In this document: piece after piece, positions 16,728 through 25,938 of the stretch | Layout: the number at the start of each line of letters is the position of its first letter | Position numbering within the stretch: position 1 is the first letter of the stretch | NCBI GenBank assembly: GCA_937872925.1 | Contig: CALMUT010000157.1 | Coordinates: forward strand, 60,346 to 124,345 | Source of the DNA: an uncultured Myxococcales bacterium | GTDB lineage: Bacteria > Myxococcota_A > Polyangia > Polyangiales > Polyangiaceae | DNA length: 64,000 bases | Direction: 5' to 3' | Notes under the pieces: model-generated | What the model was told of the DNA's origin: nothing | What the model saw: the letters and a program-made list of their open reading frames with translations, nothing else | The model's database searches: none | Translations under genes and position numbers: made by a program

Positions 16728-18284
16728 ATGACAGCTGATTCGGAAGCGCCCGCACCGGCCACGACGTCCGACACGCCCCAAGCGCCGGGAAGCCTGGACG
16801 CGAAAGAGGGGCGCGCCCAAGGCACATTGGTTTCGGGCACGTTCTGGATCTCGCTCTCCGAAGGTGCCACCGCGCTGCTGGGGGTGCTGACGAGCGTCGT
16901 GGCCGCGCGCCTGGTGCCACCGTCGCAGTTCGGGATGATGGCTGTCGTCACTTTGGCGATCGCCGTACTCGAGACCTTCACGACCTCCGGTTTCGACGAA
17001 GCGCTTGTGCAGCGCCGTGGCAACATCGACGAATTCCTCGACTCTGTGTGGAGCTGGAACGTGCTGCGCGGACTGCTCTTCGTCTTGGTGCTGGCGGCCG
17101 CGGGCCCCATTCTGGCCAGGGTCTACGACGAACCGGCGCTGGCCTGGGTCACGTTGGCCGCGGCGCCCTACGCAATTCTCCAGGGGCTTCGCAACGTCGG
17201 CACTGTGGCCTACCAGCGGGATCTGCATTTCCGTCGGATCTTCGCCATGAACGTGGCTCAGGCCGGACTCACCCTGCTGATCTACTTGCCCGCGGTGATC
17301 TGGCTTCGCGACGTGCGGGCGTTGATCGTTGGCTATTTGGCCACCGCGCTTGCCGGCGTGCTGGTGTCCTACGCAGCACATCCATTCCGTCCGCGCTTCC
17401 GTCCCTCTCTTTCGAAACTCCGGGAGTTGGTACGTTTTGGCAAGTGGGTGACCGGCATGTCCGTCGTCGGCTTTGTCGTGACACGCGGCGACGACTTGTT
17501 CATCTCGAAATACCTCGGCCTGACGGCGCTTGCGTACTACCAGTTGGCCTACTCGCTTTCGAATTTGCCGGCGACCCACGTCACCCACGTGCTCGCGCGC
17601 GCCAGCTTCCCGGCCTACTCGCGGCTGCAGCACGATCCAGCGGCCATGCGCAGCACATTTGTCGACGTGTCGCGAGCCACGGTGCTGCTCAGCGCTCCTT
17701 TGGCAGTGCTCCTGTGGTGTATCGCTCCCGAGTTGGTCACCCACGTGCTTGGACCGCGTTGGCAGCCCGTTGCGCCTCTGATCCGCATCCTGGTATTGGC
17801 GGGTTTCCTGCGGTCCTTTGCCGCATTGGCTGGGTACTACTTCTACGCGGCGGGGCGCCCGGATCTCAATTTCCGCATGAACCTGCCACGGCTCTTCGTC
17901 ACCGTGATCCTGATTTGGCCGCTGAGCGCTGCTTACGGAATGAAGGGCGCCTGCTGGACAATCGTGTTGGCCATCGCCTCTGGTCTGCCCATCTGGTTCT
18001 CTGGCATGCGGCGACTCGCGCAGATCACCGTGGGTGAGGTCCTGCGCCATCATATGCTGGCCCTGCTTGCGAGTGGCTTGCTGGCCGCCATTCTGCTTCC
18101 CACCCGGCCGCTCTTTGCGGGGTTGGGTGGTCCCATCGGCGCCCTGGCCTGGTTGGTCTTGGGGCTCTTGGCTTGGGTCGGCGCGTTGCTACTGCTCGGC
18201 CGTCTGACGCCCTGGTCCGTGGCGACCGAGTTCCAACGCTTGCGCGCGGCAGCACGCAAGAAAGCGACCGACGCCGCGCTGTGA
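16728..18284 (+). CDS. Wzx-type oligosaccharide flippase (MVF superfamily), 518 aa
   Basis: Flips lipid-linked oligosaccharide units across the inner membrane. After a hydrophilic head of about 30 residues there are some 12-14 hydrophobic segments. The beginning (GTFWISLSEGATALLGVLTSVVAARLVPPSQFGMMAV) is typical of the polysaccharide-synthesis family, WzxC-like. Length is normal. It follows the GT4 gene and precedes a gene for an unrelated lipoprotein. No polymerase or initiating transferase is in the window, so the glycan pathway is partly encoded elsewhere. Confidence 0.87.
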   Translation: MTADSEAPAPATTSDTPQAPGSLDAKEGRAQGTLVSGTFWISLSEGATALLGVLTSVVAARLVPPSQFGMMAVVTLAIAVLETFTTSGFDEALVQRRGNIDEFLDSVWSWNVLRGLLFVLVLAAAGPILARVYDEPALAWVTLAAAPYAILQGLRNVGTVAYQRDLHFRRIFAMNVAQAGLTLLIYLPAVIWLRDVRALIVGYLATALAGVLVSYAAHPFRPRFRPSLSKLRELVRFGKWVTGMSVVGFVVTRGDDLFISKYLGLTALAYYQLAYSLSNLPATHVTHVLARASFPAYSRLQHDPAAMRSTFVDVSRATVLLSAPLAVLLWCIAPELVTHVLGPRWQPVAPLIRILVLAGFLRSFAALAGYYFYAAGRPDLNFRMNLPRLFVTVILIWPLSAAYGMKGACWTIVLAIASGLPIWFSGMRRLAQITVGEVLRHHMLALLASGLLAAILLPTRPLFAGLGGPIGALAWLVLGLLAWVGALLLLGRLTPWSVATEFQRLRAAARKKATDAAL

Positions 18285-18457
18285 AAGGACGTCTCAAGTT
18301 GTGCCATGCGGTGCCGCGGCTTCGCGGAGCGGCCCATCGCGATAATTCGCTCAAATCCGTGAGCGTTTCGACGGGATGCTCGGCCATGCCCGGACAATGA
18401 CCACGCTGGCGCGCATTTTCCGGGCTTAGCTTGCGCGCAACTGCGACGTCTTCTTAA

Positions 18458-18480
18458 GTCACCGTGACGTCTGGTATTCT
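18458..18480 (+). promoter_or_regulatory. palindrome with adjacent -10-like box
   Basis: GTCACCGTGAC (18458-18468) is a perfect palindrome with one central base, overlapped by GACGTC (18467-18472), which also occurs at 18445-18450. TATTCT (18475-18480) follows and fits a -10 element just six bases before the annotated start. The same TATTCT lies at a similar distance before the lipoprotein gene at 54954. Confidence 0.35.
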
Positions 18481-18486
18481 TGCGGC

Positions 18487-19227
18487 TTGACGACGGTACG
18501 CGGGGGTGCGCGGCGCAGCAAGGCGTCCTTCGGGCGGGTCGGTGTGCTGGCCGGGGTTGCCGCGTCGTTGATCGGTGGGTGCTCCGGCACTTCTGAGCAC
18601 GAATCGTCGGCTGCGAAGATTTTCATCAGGCACGTGCTCCAAGCGGATCCGAATCAGTGTTTTCCAACACCCGAGTCCACGTGGCCGGCGCTGCCATTTG
18701 GAAAAATGGACCAGGTGTTCACAGATTCCTATGAGGCGTTGGTCTTGTTTGGCAACCAGCATGCGGCGGCCAAAAAAAATGACGCCAATCGCGTTACGTT
18801 GAATACGGCCCACGTCGAATTACGCGAGGAGTCGGGCACCGTTCTGCAGACGTTCAGCAGGTCTGCCACGGGTTTCGCCGATCCTGGTGTCAACGCTCCG
18901 GGCTGGGGTGTGACTGCGGTCACGCTGGTTCCTGCTGGGACTGTGAACCCAGGCGCAGCCGTGACGTTGGTCGCGAGCGTCAAGCTGGAGGGCATGACTT
19001 TGGCGGGCGAGGTGGTTGAGACACCGAGCTTCGAGTTCACCGTGAAAGTCTGCGAGGGCTGCCTGATCCAATACCCCTTGGATGCCGACGATCCCAGCCT
19101 TCCGGGGTATCAATGCATTCCCTACGGCGATGCTGTCGAAACGCCTTGCGTGCTGGGCCAAGACGACCCCATCGATTGTCGCCTTTGCGCCGTCACAAAT
19201 TCGCGCTGCGTATCGCCCAGCGCGTGA
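18487..19227 (+). CDS. hypothetical lipoprotein with Cys-rich C-terminus, 246 aa
   Basis: Probable lipid-anchored protein. The basic head and hydrophobic segment (VGVLAGVAASLIGGC) form a lipobox. The mature part is beta-rich, ending in a segment with six Cys (CEGC, then CIPYGD, CVLGQDDPIDCRLC and one more) that could make disulfides. Start TTG at 18487 has no ribosome site and lies very close to a -10-like box, so either translation is leaderless or the true start is a few codons inside. No family recognised. Confidence 0.6.
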   Translation: MTTVRGGARRSKASFGRVGVLAGVAASLIGGCSGTSEHESSAAKIFIRHVLQADPNQCFPTPESTWPALPFGKMDQVFTDSYEALVLFGNQHAAAKKNDANRVTLNTAHVELREESGTVLQTFSRSATGFADPGVNAPGWGVTAVTLVPAGTVNPGAAVTLVASVKLEGMTLAGEVVETPSFEFTVKVCEGCLIQYPLDADDPSLPGYQCIPYGDAVETPCVLGQDDPIDCRLCAVTNSRCVSPSA

Positions 19228-19263
19228 ACAAGGCGCCAGGGCCGCGCAGCCTGAAAGGGACGT

Positions 19264-19896
19264 CTAGCTCGGTTTGCGGATCACGACCCAAGTCACTACG
19301 GGCCAGTCAGGATCGTCGAGGGTCGCGACTTTGTGCAGGGGGTGCCACTTGGCGTGGGGCACCGGGTCAAAGCGTAGACCTAGGGCATCGACAACCCAGA
19401 CCAGCTTGTTGCCCCAGCCGCCGGCGCCGAGCACTTCGTGGTCCTTGCACAAGAGCCGGAGCGCTTCTGGTGTGAAACGCCAATAGTCCGCTGGGGCGTC
19501 ATGCACCGGGTTGATGAAACACGTTGTGTGCACGGCCACGCCGCCTGGCGAGAGCACTCGGACGGACTCATCGATGGCGACTTTGGGGTCGCCCTTCACG
19601 TGTTCCAACACTTGATCGGTGATCACGTTGGCAAATTCGCCGTCGGCGAAGGGCAAAGCGAGCAAATCGCACTCCGGAAAGTTGGCTTCCACCACTCTAT
19701 GGGGAGCCACCCCGAGGGTGTCGCAGAGGGGCTTGGAATGGCTGACCGATAGCGTGCGCCCGTCCTTGCGTAGAACCCCGGCGAAGGCCTTGAGCTCCCG
19801 ATACATGGCATAGCGAGTGACGTGCGGGCCAGCGGGCAGGCCACGCAGAGTGAAACGCGCAACGCTGCGCAGCAAGGCCCTGGTGTGTCCCGGCAT
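19264..19896 (-). CDS. SAM-dependent methyltransferase, 210 aa
   Basis: Class I methyltransferase (Methyltransf_11-like), probably modifying a glycan or a small metabolite. The middle part shows the acidic SAM loop region ANFPECDLLALPFADGEF and the following motif VITDQVLEHV. ATG at 19896 shares its A with the TGA stop of the next methyltransferase gene upstream (TGATG), which decides the start; a longer frame reaching 20031 would overlap that gene. The two genes are certainly co-translated. Motif I is weak here because the region before the acidic loop lacks the GxGxG signature. Confidence 0.8.
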   Translation of the reverse strand: MPGHTRALLRSVARFTLRGLPAGPHVTRYAMYRELKAFAGVLRKDGRTLSVSHSKPLCDTLGVAPHRVVEANFPECDLLALPFADGEFANVITDQVLEHVKGDPKVAIDESVRVLSPGGVAVHTTCFINPVHDAPADYWRFTPEALRLLCKDHEVLGAGGWGNKLVWVVDALGLRFDPVPHAKWHPLHKVATLDDPDWPVVTWVVIRKPS

Positions 19897-20528
19897 CAAT
19901 CCACGCGAAGGCGAAAAAAGTGGTGGTAAGGGTACTCGCGCACGCGAAAGTTGTTCTCCGTGCGCAGACCGGCTGCGCTCAACGAGCTCAGCACGCGCGT
20001 AAGCGGGTAGCCTTGCTTGCCGATTTCCCAATAGTGCTCGCCGTTGAACTCGTGTCGGGGCGGCGAAGCGTCGGGCATTGAGCGGAAGAGATTGACCACG
20101 CGTTTGCCGAAGCCGACGCGCACGTCCACGTTGAGGTACGGTGTGACGTCCGGCAAGCTGATCAAGACGTGTCGGCTAGACACACGTCCCAATTCGGAAG
20201 CTGCGGTTTCCAGCTGATCCCATGGCAGATGCTCCAGGGTCTCGAAGCAACACACGGCTTCGAAGGCTTCGTCCTCGAAGGGCAGCTCCGTCACGCTGCC
20301 CACGACGTCCGGGCCGAGCCTCGAATCCGCGTCCAGGGTGGTGACCTCTAGACCGTGACGTCGCAGCTCCCGGTGCACGAAGCCGTTGCCGATCCCAACT
20401 TCAAGGCAGCGCGACGGGCGAACCCGTACGACCTCGTCAATCTGGTGCCAGTAGCTGATGTATCGCTCTTTCGAGTCGTACACCATGTTCTGGTAGTGGG
20501 AGGGTTCGACCTGCGGGGTAAAGGACAT
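19896..20528 (-). CDS. SAM-dependent methyltransferase, 210 aa
   Basis: Class I methyltransferase with a good SAM-binding motif I (LEVGIGNGFV) around residue 45, the acidic end of strand 2 (VTTLDAD) and CCFETLEHLP further on. It starts at ATG 20528 and overlaps the following methyltransferase gene by one base. The pair sits in the surface-glycan neighbourhood (GT4, flippase, GT-B-like gene), so methylation of sugars is a reasonable guess but nothing in the sequence fixes the substrate. Confidence 0.85.
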   Translation of the reverse strand: MSFTPQVEPSHYQNMVYDSKERYISYWHQIDEVVRVRPSRCLEVGIGNGFVHRELRRHGLEVTTLDADSRLGPDVVGSVTELPFEDEAFEAVCCFETLEHLPWDQLETAASELGRVSSRHVLISLPDVTPYLNVDVRVGFGKRVVNLFRSMPDASPPRHEFNGEHYWEIGKQGYPLTRVLSSLSAAGLRTENNFRVREYPYHHFFRLRVD

Positions 20529-20601
20529 CGCCTGCGCCGCGGAGCCTACCCCAGCGCGGCAGTCCGCATCAATCCGCGGACGCTTGGAAAAAGGCGGGTA
20601 T

Positions 20602-21522
20602 TCAGTCCCGACGCGCGCCCTCGGCGAGCAACTCGTCCACGAACCTCCAGAAGCGCCCCGCGGCGCCGCTCACGACGCGCAATGCTGCTTCGTCGTCCAG
20701 GGACCACCACGGCTCGAGGGCGACGCCAACGTGCTCGTTGGTGGCCACCTGGCAGCCCAAGAAGCGTGCCTCCACGGGTAGTCGGCCGGCCCACTCCGGG
20801 GACGGCGGTTTGTGCACGAAGCGCTTGGAACGGCGAAACACGTCCAACACTTCTTCCGGAGGCAAGTTCCGGATCACGTAAGGGTTGTCGGCAATCGTCT
20901 TTGCGTGGGCCATGGACTCGGCAAATCCCTTGGCGCGAAATGCGGAAAACGCGAGACAGATCTCGATGGGTCGATCGCCGGCTACTGGCGCGGCGTCGAA
21001 CTTCTTCAGTGTCGCCTTGTCGAATACCGAACAGCCCAGCACACGCATGGGGCGCCGCGGATACCAAGGGTTCCGTTCGAAGATCTGCTTCTGGTACTCC
21101 GTTAAGAAGACCACGCCGGCGCTGCCTTTGGTGAGCTCGAGCATTTCGCTTCGGCGGCAAAGACACCAGTGCAGCGCCCGATGCAGTGGGTGGCGGAGCA
21201 TGGACATGTCGCCGCGTGCGCGACAGATACGCATGTCATGTTCAAATAGAATCAAGCGCGGGAACTCCGCAAGGACACGCAGTTGGTCGGGGCGGGCGCG
21301 TGCCGCATTGCCGACGATACACACCGACGCATCGTCCAAGTCCCGCGGCGTGAAATTGGAGAAGGTCCGCGTCTCGACGGCGCACGGCGCGGCTTCCATG
21401 ACGGCTTGGTCGGTCAGCTCCGCGCCGCCCGGATAGCGATGGACTTCATCCCGAGCGACGTCCGCATACTGGTCGGCCACGAAGAGCACGCGGTCCCCAG
21501 ATTGCAGCGGGCTGACGGACAT
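20602..21522 (-). CDS. glycosyltransferase-like protein (GT-B C-terminal fold), 306 aa
   Basis: Probable sugar transferase or a relative. The N-terminal third carries DRVLFVADQYADVA and a run predicted to be Rossmann-like. Near the C-terminus the stretch KRFVHKPPSPEWAGRLPVEA followed by FLGCQVATNEHVGV matches the position where GT-B transferases bind the nucleotide sugar: Glu-x-x-x-x-Gly-Cys-x-Val. No E-x7-E pair of GT4 is present. ATG at 21522 is used; the frame is open 39 codons upstream into the tail of the phosphatase gene. Fifty bases separate it from that gene. Confidence 0.65.
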   Translation of the reverse strand: MSVSPLQSGDRVLFVADQYADVARDEVHRYPGGAELTDQAVMEAAPCAVETRTFSNFTPRDLDDASVCIVGNAARARPDQLRVLAEFPRLILFEHDMRICRARGDMSMLRHPLHRALHWCLCRRSEMLELTKGSAGVVFLTEYQKQIFERNPWYPRRPMRVLGCSVFDKATLKKFDAAPVAGDRPIEICLAFSAFRAKGFAESMAHAKTIADNPYVIRNLPPEEVLDVFRRSKRFVHKPPSPEWAGRLPVEARFLGCQVATNEHVGVALEPWWSLDDEAALRVVSGAAGRFWRFVDELLAEGARRD

Positions 21523-21571
21523 CGCTTGCAAGATACCCAAATCTTGGCGCGCGGTCGGGATGGAAGATGCT

Positions 21572-22345
21572 TTACTCGATCCAGCGGGCCAAAATGCACG
21601 TGATGTTGTCGGGGCCGCCGTTTTCGTTGGCACCCTCAATCAGGCGATTCGACGCGGTGGGCAGGTCGGGAGCGTTCTGAATGATTTCCAGCATGCGCTC
21701 GTCGGAAAGCGGTCCGGACAGGCCGTCGGTACACAGCAGCATGGTGTCCCCGGCACGTGGGGTTTCGAAGCGTGTGTCGACCTTGACGGTGTCCTTCATG
21801 CCCAGGGCACGAACGATCACGTTCTTGTGGGGGAAGTTGGCGATCTCTTCTTCAGTGAGCCGCTTCATCTTCTTGTAGTCGTTCAGCAGTGAGTGGTCTT
21901 CGGTCAGCTGATCGATGGTGCCGTCACGCAGTCGGTAGATGCGGCTGTCGCCCACGTGGGCCAGGTAGATGCCGTCTTCTACCGCGAACAGCGTGACCAA
22001 GGTCGTGCCCATGCCGCGCTGCTTCGCGTTGCGCTGGGCCGTTTCGTAAATGCGCAGGTTGCAGAGCTTGATTCCGGTGACGAGGCGGTTCTCTTCGTAG
22101 CCCTTGGAGCGGTCCATCTTGTAAGGCCAGGTACGCTCTGGGTCGTCCGCTGTGGCTGCAAAAAACTCCTGCAGGGCGTCCACCGCCATCTTGGAAGCGA
22201 CCTCGCCGGATGCGTGTCCGCCCATGCCGTCGGCCACAACATACAGTCCGTACTCCGCCATGATGGCAAAGTTGTCCTCGTTGTGGTTCCTCTTGCGGCC
22301 GACGTCAGTCTGGCCCGCAACCTCAATCCGAAGCGGCCGTGCCAC
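21572..22345 (-). CDS. PP2C-family Ser/Thr protein phosphatase
   Basis: Metal-dependent phosphatase of the PrpC/Stp type that removes phosphate from Ser/Thr, the usual counterweight of eukaryotic-type kinases. Metal-binding motifs are in place: NEDNF (N-terminal), DGMGGH, and the C-terminal NGGPDNIT. The start codon is GTG at 22345. Length 257 aa is typical. A matching kinase lies far away at 56152-57672 in the same window; whether they act on the same targets is unknown. Confidence 0.95.
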   Translation of the reverse strand: MARPLRIEVAGQTDVGRKRNHNEDNFAIMAEYGLYVVADGMGGHASGEVASKMAVDALQEFFAATADDPERTWPYKMDRSKGYEENRLVTGIKLCNLRIYETAQRNAKQRGMGTTLVTLFAVEDGIYLAHVGDSRIYRLRDGTIDQLTEDHSLLNDYKKMKRLTEEEIANFPHKNVIVRALGMKDTVKVDTRFETPRAGDTMLLCTDGLSGPLSDERMLEIIQNAPDLPTASNRLIEGANENGGPDNITCILARWIE

Positions 22346-22468
22346 TAGCTATCCCGCGGAAAAGACGTCCAAAACCCTGGAAATCATCTAACACGCTCCC
22401 GTGCCTGCAACCAAAGGGTTTGCGTCACGACAGTGAAACTATTCCGAGCGGCGCCCGAATAGAAGGAC

Positions 22469-23644
22469 TTATTTGTTTCCGCTGCGACGAGTCGTCGTCT
22501 TGCGGGTTTTCTGCTGTTTTGGCGCGGGCTGGAGGGTCAGGCTGACCCTCCGATACTTGCCTCCCCCGTAGACCAGCAGCTCAACGCTCTCGCCAACGGC
22601 GCGGCGGTTGATGGCGTCGGACAGGGCTTCAGGGGTCAACACAGGCACCCCGTCCAGGGCGACGACCCGATCGGACTTGGCCGCGTCGCGGCCGCCTCGA
22701 AGGCCGGCAGCAGCGCCGGCGCTACGTGGATGCACTGAAACGACTCGCACGCCCCGGGCAGGAACACTGTCGTCTGCGACGCCCTGGATCCCCAACCAGG
22801 GGGCTGGAGGCACGGCGTTTTCGGGCACGGTGCGCAGGAACGCTTTGATAGCGGGAGTGGGCACGCCATAGGGCACACGACTGCAAGGCGCATTGGGAAT
22901 GGGCGCGCATGCCCGCGCGACAACGGCAACCACGTCGCCCTTGTCGTCCAGCACTGGACTGCCGAGCTCGTTGTTCTTGAGGCGACTCGTGAGTTCCAGC
23001 GCGTCGTGTAGCAGCTCGTTGTCCCCGCCGACCATGGTGCGCGCGCCCTTGATGATCGTACGCGCAGGCGCCAGCTCCTTCGCGTTGATCACGCTGTACG
23101 TACGCAGATGGCTACCCAGCTGCGTCGCGGACTTGCGTGAGGCGCGCAGGCCCTTCTTCCAGCGTCCGTTCTGAGGCACGAGTAGCGCGAGATCCCAAGC
23201 GCGGTCCGTGTGGCCGACCTTCACTCGCGCGACGCTTCCGTCCGCAAAGCGCGCGTCCACGTTGTTGCCATGACCGAGGGGCGACAGCGCCGTCAGAATG
23301 CGTCCGTCTCCGGAGAGCACGCTGCCCAGGCCGATCACCTTGCCGCTGCGCTCCAGGGTCACCACGCCGTCCCGGGCCTTCTCCACCTTGCTCTTGGGCG
23401 CACCGTCTCGGTCCGTGATGCCGCTGAGCCCCGAATCTGCGGCCTGATCGGCGGCTGCCGCTGCGGCGCGGGCTGCCTGGGCCGCGCCGCGCGCTGCGTC
23501 CGCGTTGGTTCCCGCGGCCTGGGCTTGGACGGCGGGAGCCACAAAAAGCGCCGCGACCAGCAGTAGCTCTGGGCGTTTCCAGCGGGTCACACCCCAGGTG
23601 TGGTCGCCGTTTCTCAGTGCACGCTTCGCATTGCCAAAAATCAT
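22469..23644 (-). CDS. HtrA-like trypsin-fold/PDZ protein lacking the catalytic motifs, 391 aa
   Basis: Exported relative of HtrA/DegP. After a signal segment (ELLLVAALFVAPAVQAQA) and a long Ala/Asp linker comes a trypsin-like fold (VIGLGSVLSGDGRILTALSPLG, then WDLALLV), and a C-terminal PDZ domain (PWLGIQGVADDSVPARGVRV, and SDRVVALDGVPV). The catalytic His position reads LTALSPLGH instead of LTN-H-V, and the Ser motif GNSGGP reads NNELGSP. Only Asp151 in DLALL seems kept. It is therefore probably a non-peptidase binding or chaperone protein. Start ATG at 23644. Confidence 0.75.
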   Translation of the reverse strand: MIFGNAKRALRNGDHTWGVTRWKRPELLLVAALFVAPAVQAQAAGTNADAARGAAQAARAAAAAADQAADSGLSGITDRDGAPKSKVEKARDGVVTLERSGKVIGLGSVLSGDGRILTALSPLGHGNNVDARFADGSVARVKVGHTDRAWDLALLVPQNGRWKKGLRASRKSATQLGSHLRTYSVINAKELAPARTIIKGARTMVGGDNELLHDALELTSRLKNNELGSPVLDDKGDVVAVVARACAPIPNAPCSRVPYGVPTPAIKAFLRTVPENAVPPAPWLGIQGVADDSVPARGVRVVSVHPRSAGAAAGLRGGRDAAKSDRVVALDGVPVLTPEALSDAINRRAVGESVELLVYGGGKYRRVSLTLQPAPKQQKTRKTTTRRSGNK

Positions 23645-23803
23645 GGAAAACCTCTCGCTTTAGCCCCGTAGCCGGAGGCCTAGCATCCATTCGTGCAAGA
23701 GGCTTGCCGCCCCGCGGCCCTGCAATGCTGCGCTTCCAAAATCTGTGGGTCCGGTCAAGCTGCCCCCAGGGAACAGCGAGGCCTGCGCTAGACTTCGGCC
23801 TTC

Positions 23804-25933
23804 GTGTCTGGCCTCGCGCCCCTCATCCTGACCGCGCTCGTTGGCGCTACCGTCCTCGTGGTCGTCTACCTGGCGCTGTTGCGTCACGACCGCTCACCGC
23901 ACCTGCGCTACTGGACTTTGGCGTGGGTCTTGAGCTGGATCCGCTACGCAGCTTCGTACGCCGCACTGAGCACGCCGTCCGTGGCGTTGGACCTGACGCT
24001 GCTTTTGGCGAGTTTGGCGAGTGCGGCGTGCTTGCTCATGGGTGCGTACGCGTTCAGCGCTCGCGCACTCCCGTCTGTGTGGCGGTGGGCTTTCGCCGCG
24101 GGCGCCGGCTGGGTCGTGCTCAGCAAGGTCGCCAGTTTCGGCTTTCTTGCGCTGACGCTGCCGGTGTTCACCTTGCTCGGCGTATCCATGATCGTCGCAG
24201 CGCGTGCGCTGTGGCTCGCTCCACTTCCGTCTCCTCGCACGGCCACACGTTTGGTCGCCGTGACGCTCGCGGCCTGGGGACTACATCGCCTCGACTACCC
24301 TTTCCTGCGTCCAATCGAATGGCTTGCCCCCATCGGCTTCGGCCTCGCCGCGGCGATGGAACTCATGGTGGCCGTCGGCAGTGCCCTGGCACACGCCGAG
24401 CATGTTCGCAACCGGCTGCGCGTGAGCGAGGAGCGCTACCGCATGTTGATAGACAACTCGCCGCAAGGCATCTTCTGCACGTCCACGGACGGGCGCTTTC
24501 TCAACGCGAACCCCGCGCTGGTACGCATGCTCGGCTTCCAAAGCGAGACCGACGTCCTGCGTGTCGACATCGCCAAAGAGCTGTATGTTGATCCGGCGGA
24601 ACGGGATCGAGCCCGAGGGATGCTTGCAGACCGTGACGAATTGGATGGGTTCGAGACCGAGTGGCGCCGGAAAGACGGTACTCGTTTGCGAGTGGCGCTC
24701 TACGCCCGAAAAGTCCGAAGCGAAGCGGGCGAAGTGACGATGTACCAAGGCGTGGCTGTGGATGTCACAGAGCGCCACCGGCTCGATCAGCGCCTGCGCC
24801 AAGGAGAACGGCTTGAAGCCCTTGGCCGCCTGGCCGGTGGCGTCGCGCACGACTTCAACAACCTGCTAACAGTCATGCGCGGAGCCGCCGAGCTGACGCT
24901 GCATATTGAAGACAGGGCTCAGCGGGAACAATGCATTGCGGAGGTTCTGGACGCGACAGATCGCGCCGCTCAGCTGACTGGACAGCTGCTGGCGGTGAGT
25001 CGGCAAAAACCCGTGGAGCCGCGTAGTGTGGATATGGCCAAGCACGTGGAGACGGCAACCCGGCTGCTACGCCGCATGGTCGGTGAAGACATCGAGGTGA
25101 AGACAGAGTGCGACGACACGGAATGCAACGTCTACATCGACCCGGCGCAGTTGGATCAGATCCTCCTCAATCTGGCGGCGAATGCCCGGGATGCACAACC
25201 AGGGGGCGGGAGCTTTTCCATCAAGATTGAGCGCCTCGCCCTCGACGAAAGAGAGGCGGAACGCAAACGCGTCGCGCCGGGTGATTACGTCCGGCTCTGC
25301 GCCAGCGATGACGGGCCGGGCATGGACCCAGCAACGCGTCAGCACGCTTTCGAGCCGTTCTTCACCACCCGCGGCGACAGCGGCGGCACCGGGCTGGGGC
25401 TGGCCACCGTCTATGCTGCGGTATTGCAGGCTGGCGGCACGGTGCAACTACTTTCCAGCGACGGCGCCGGCGCGAAATTCGAGATCCTCTTCCCGCGTGA
25501 CACCCGGGAACAACGTGCGTCTGGCCCCGACTCCTCGGAAGAGGTTCGTTCGAGTGGCCTGTCCGTGTTGGTGGTGGAAGACGAGCCCACCGTACGCCAC
25601 ATGGTTGCGCGCATCTTGCGGGCAAGCGAGCACGAAGTACTCGTCGCCTCGGACGCGCAGGAGGCACTGCGCATATTGGATGACACGACTGTGGACGTGC
25701 TCCTCACAGACGTGGTCATGCGCGGCAAGAGCGGCGGCGAACTGGCCGCGGAGGTTCGCGCGCGGCTGCCGGAGACCAACATCGTCTTCATGTCCGGCTA
25801 TCCAAAAAGTGCCCTAGGGAAGGATGGGTCTATTCCTGAGGGGTGTCACTTTCTAGCCAAGCCGTTCACATCTGAGCAACTGCTGGCGATTGTGCAGCGC
25901 CGCTCCAAACCGAAGGCACGTGTGGCAAGCTAG
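23804..25933 (+). CDS. membrane hybrid histidine kinase with PAS and receiver domains, 709 aa
   Basis: Two-component sensor. The N-terminus has seven or so membrane helices (about residues 1-205), then a PAS sensor domain (ERYRMLIDNSPQGIFCTSTD, about 210-320), HisKA with phospho-acceptor in GGVAHDFNNLLTV, HATPase (ILLNLAANARDAQPGG, then DGPGMDPATRQHAFEPFFTT) and a receiver domain with Asp in LLTDVVM and Lys in LAKPF. GTG at 23804. Signals could be passed to an external regulator through a phosphotransfer or from its own receiver; no partner gene is adjacent. Function of the membrane part is unknown. Confidence 0.93.
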   Translation: MSGLAPLILTALVGATVLVVVYLALLRHDRSPHLRYWTLAWVLSWIRYAASYAALSTPSVALDLTLLLASLASAACLLMGAYAFSARALPSVWRWAFAAGAGWVVLSKVASFGFLALTLPVFTLLGVSMIVAARALWLAPLPSPRTATRLVAVTLAAWGLHRLDYPFLRPIEWLAPIGFGLAAAMELMVAVGSALAHAEHVRNRLRVSEERYRMLIDNSPQGIFCTSTDGRFLNANPALVRMLGFQSETDVLRVDIAKELYVDPAERDRARGMLADRDELDGFETEWRRKDGTRLRVALYARKVRSEAGEVTMYQGVAVDVTERHRLDQRLRQGERLEALGRLAGGVAHDFNNLLTVMRGAAELTLHIEDRAQREQCIAEVLDATDRAAQLTGQLLAVSRQKPVEPRSVDMAKHVETATRLLRRMVGEDIEVKTECDDTECNVYIDPAQLDQILLNLAANARDAQPGGGSFSIKIERLALDEREAERKRVAPGDYVRLCASDDGPGMDPATRQHAFEPFFTTRGDSGGTGLGLATVYAAVLQAGGTVQLLSSDGAGAKFEILFPRDTREQRASGPDSSEEVRSSGLSVLVVEDEPTVRHMVARILRASEHEVLVASDAQEALRILDDTTVDVLLTDVVMRGKSGGELAAEVRARLPETNIVFMSGYPKSALGKDGSIPEGCHFLAKPFTSEQLLAIVQRRSKPKARVAS

Positions 25934-25938
25934 ACGCG

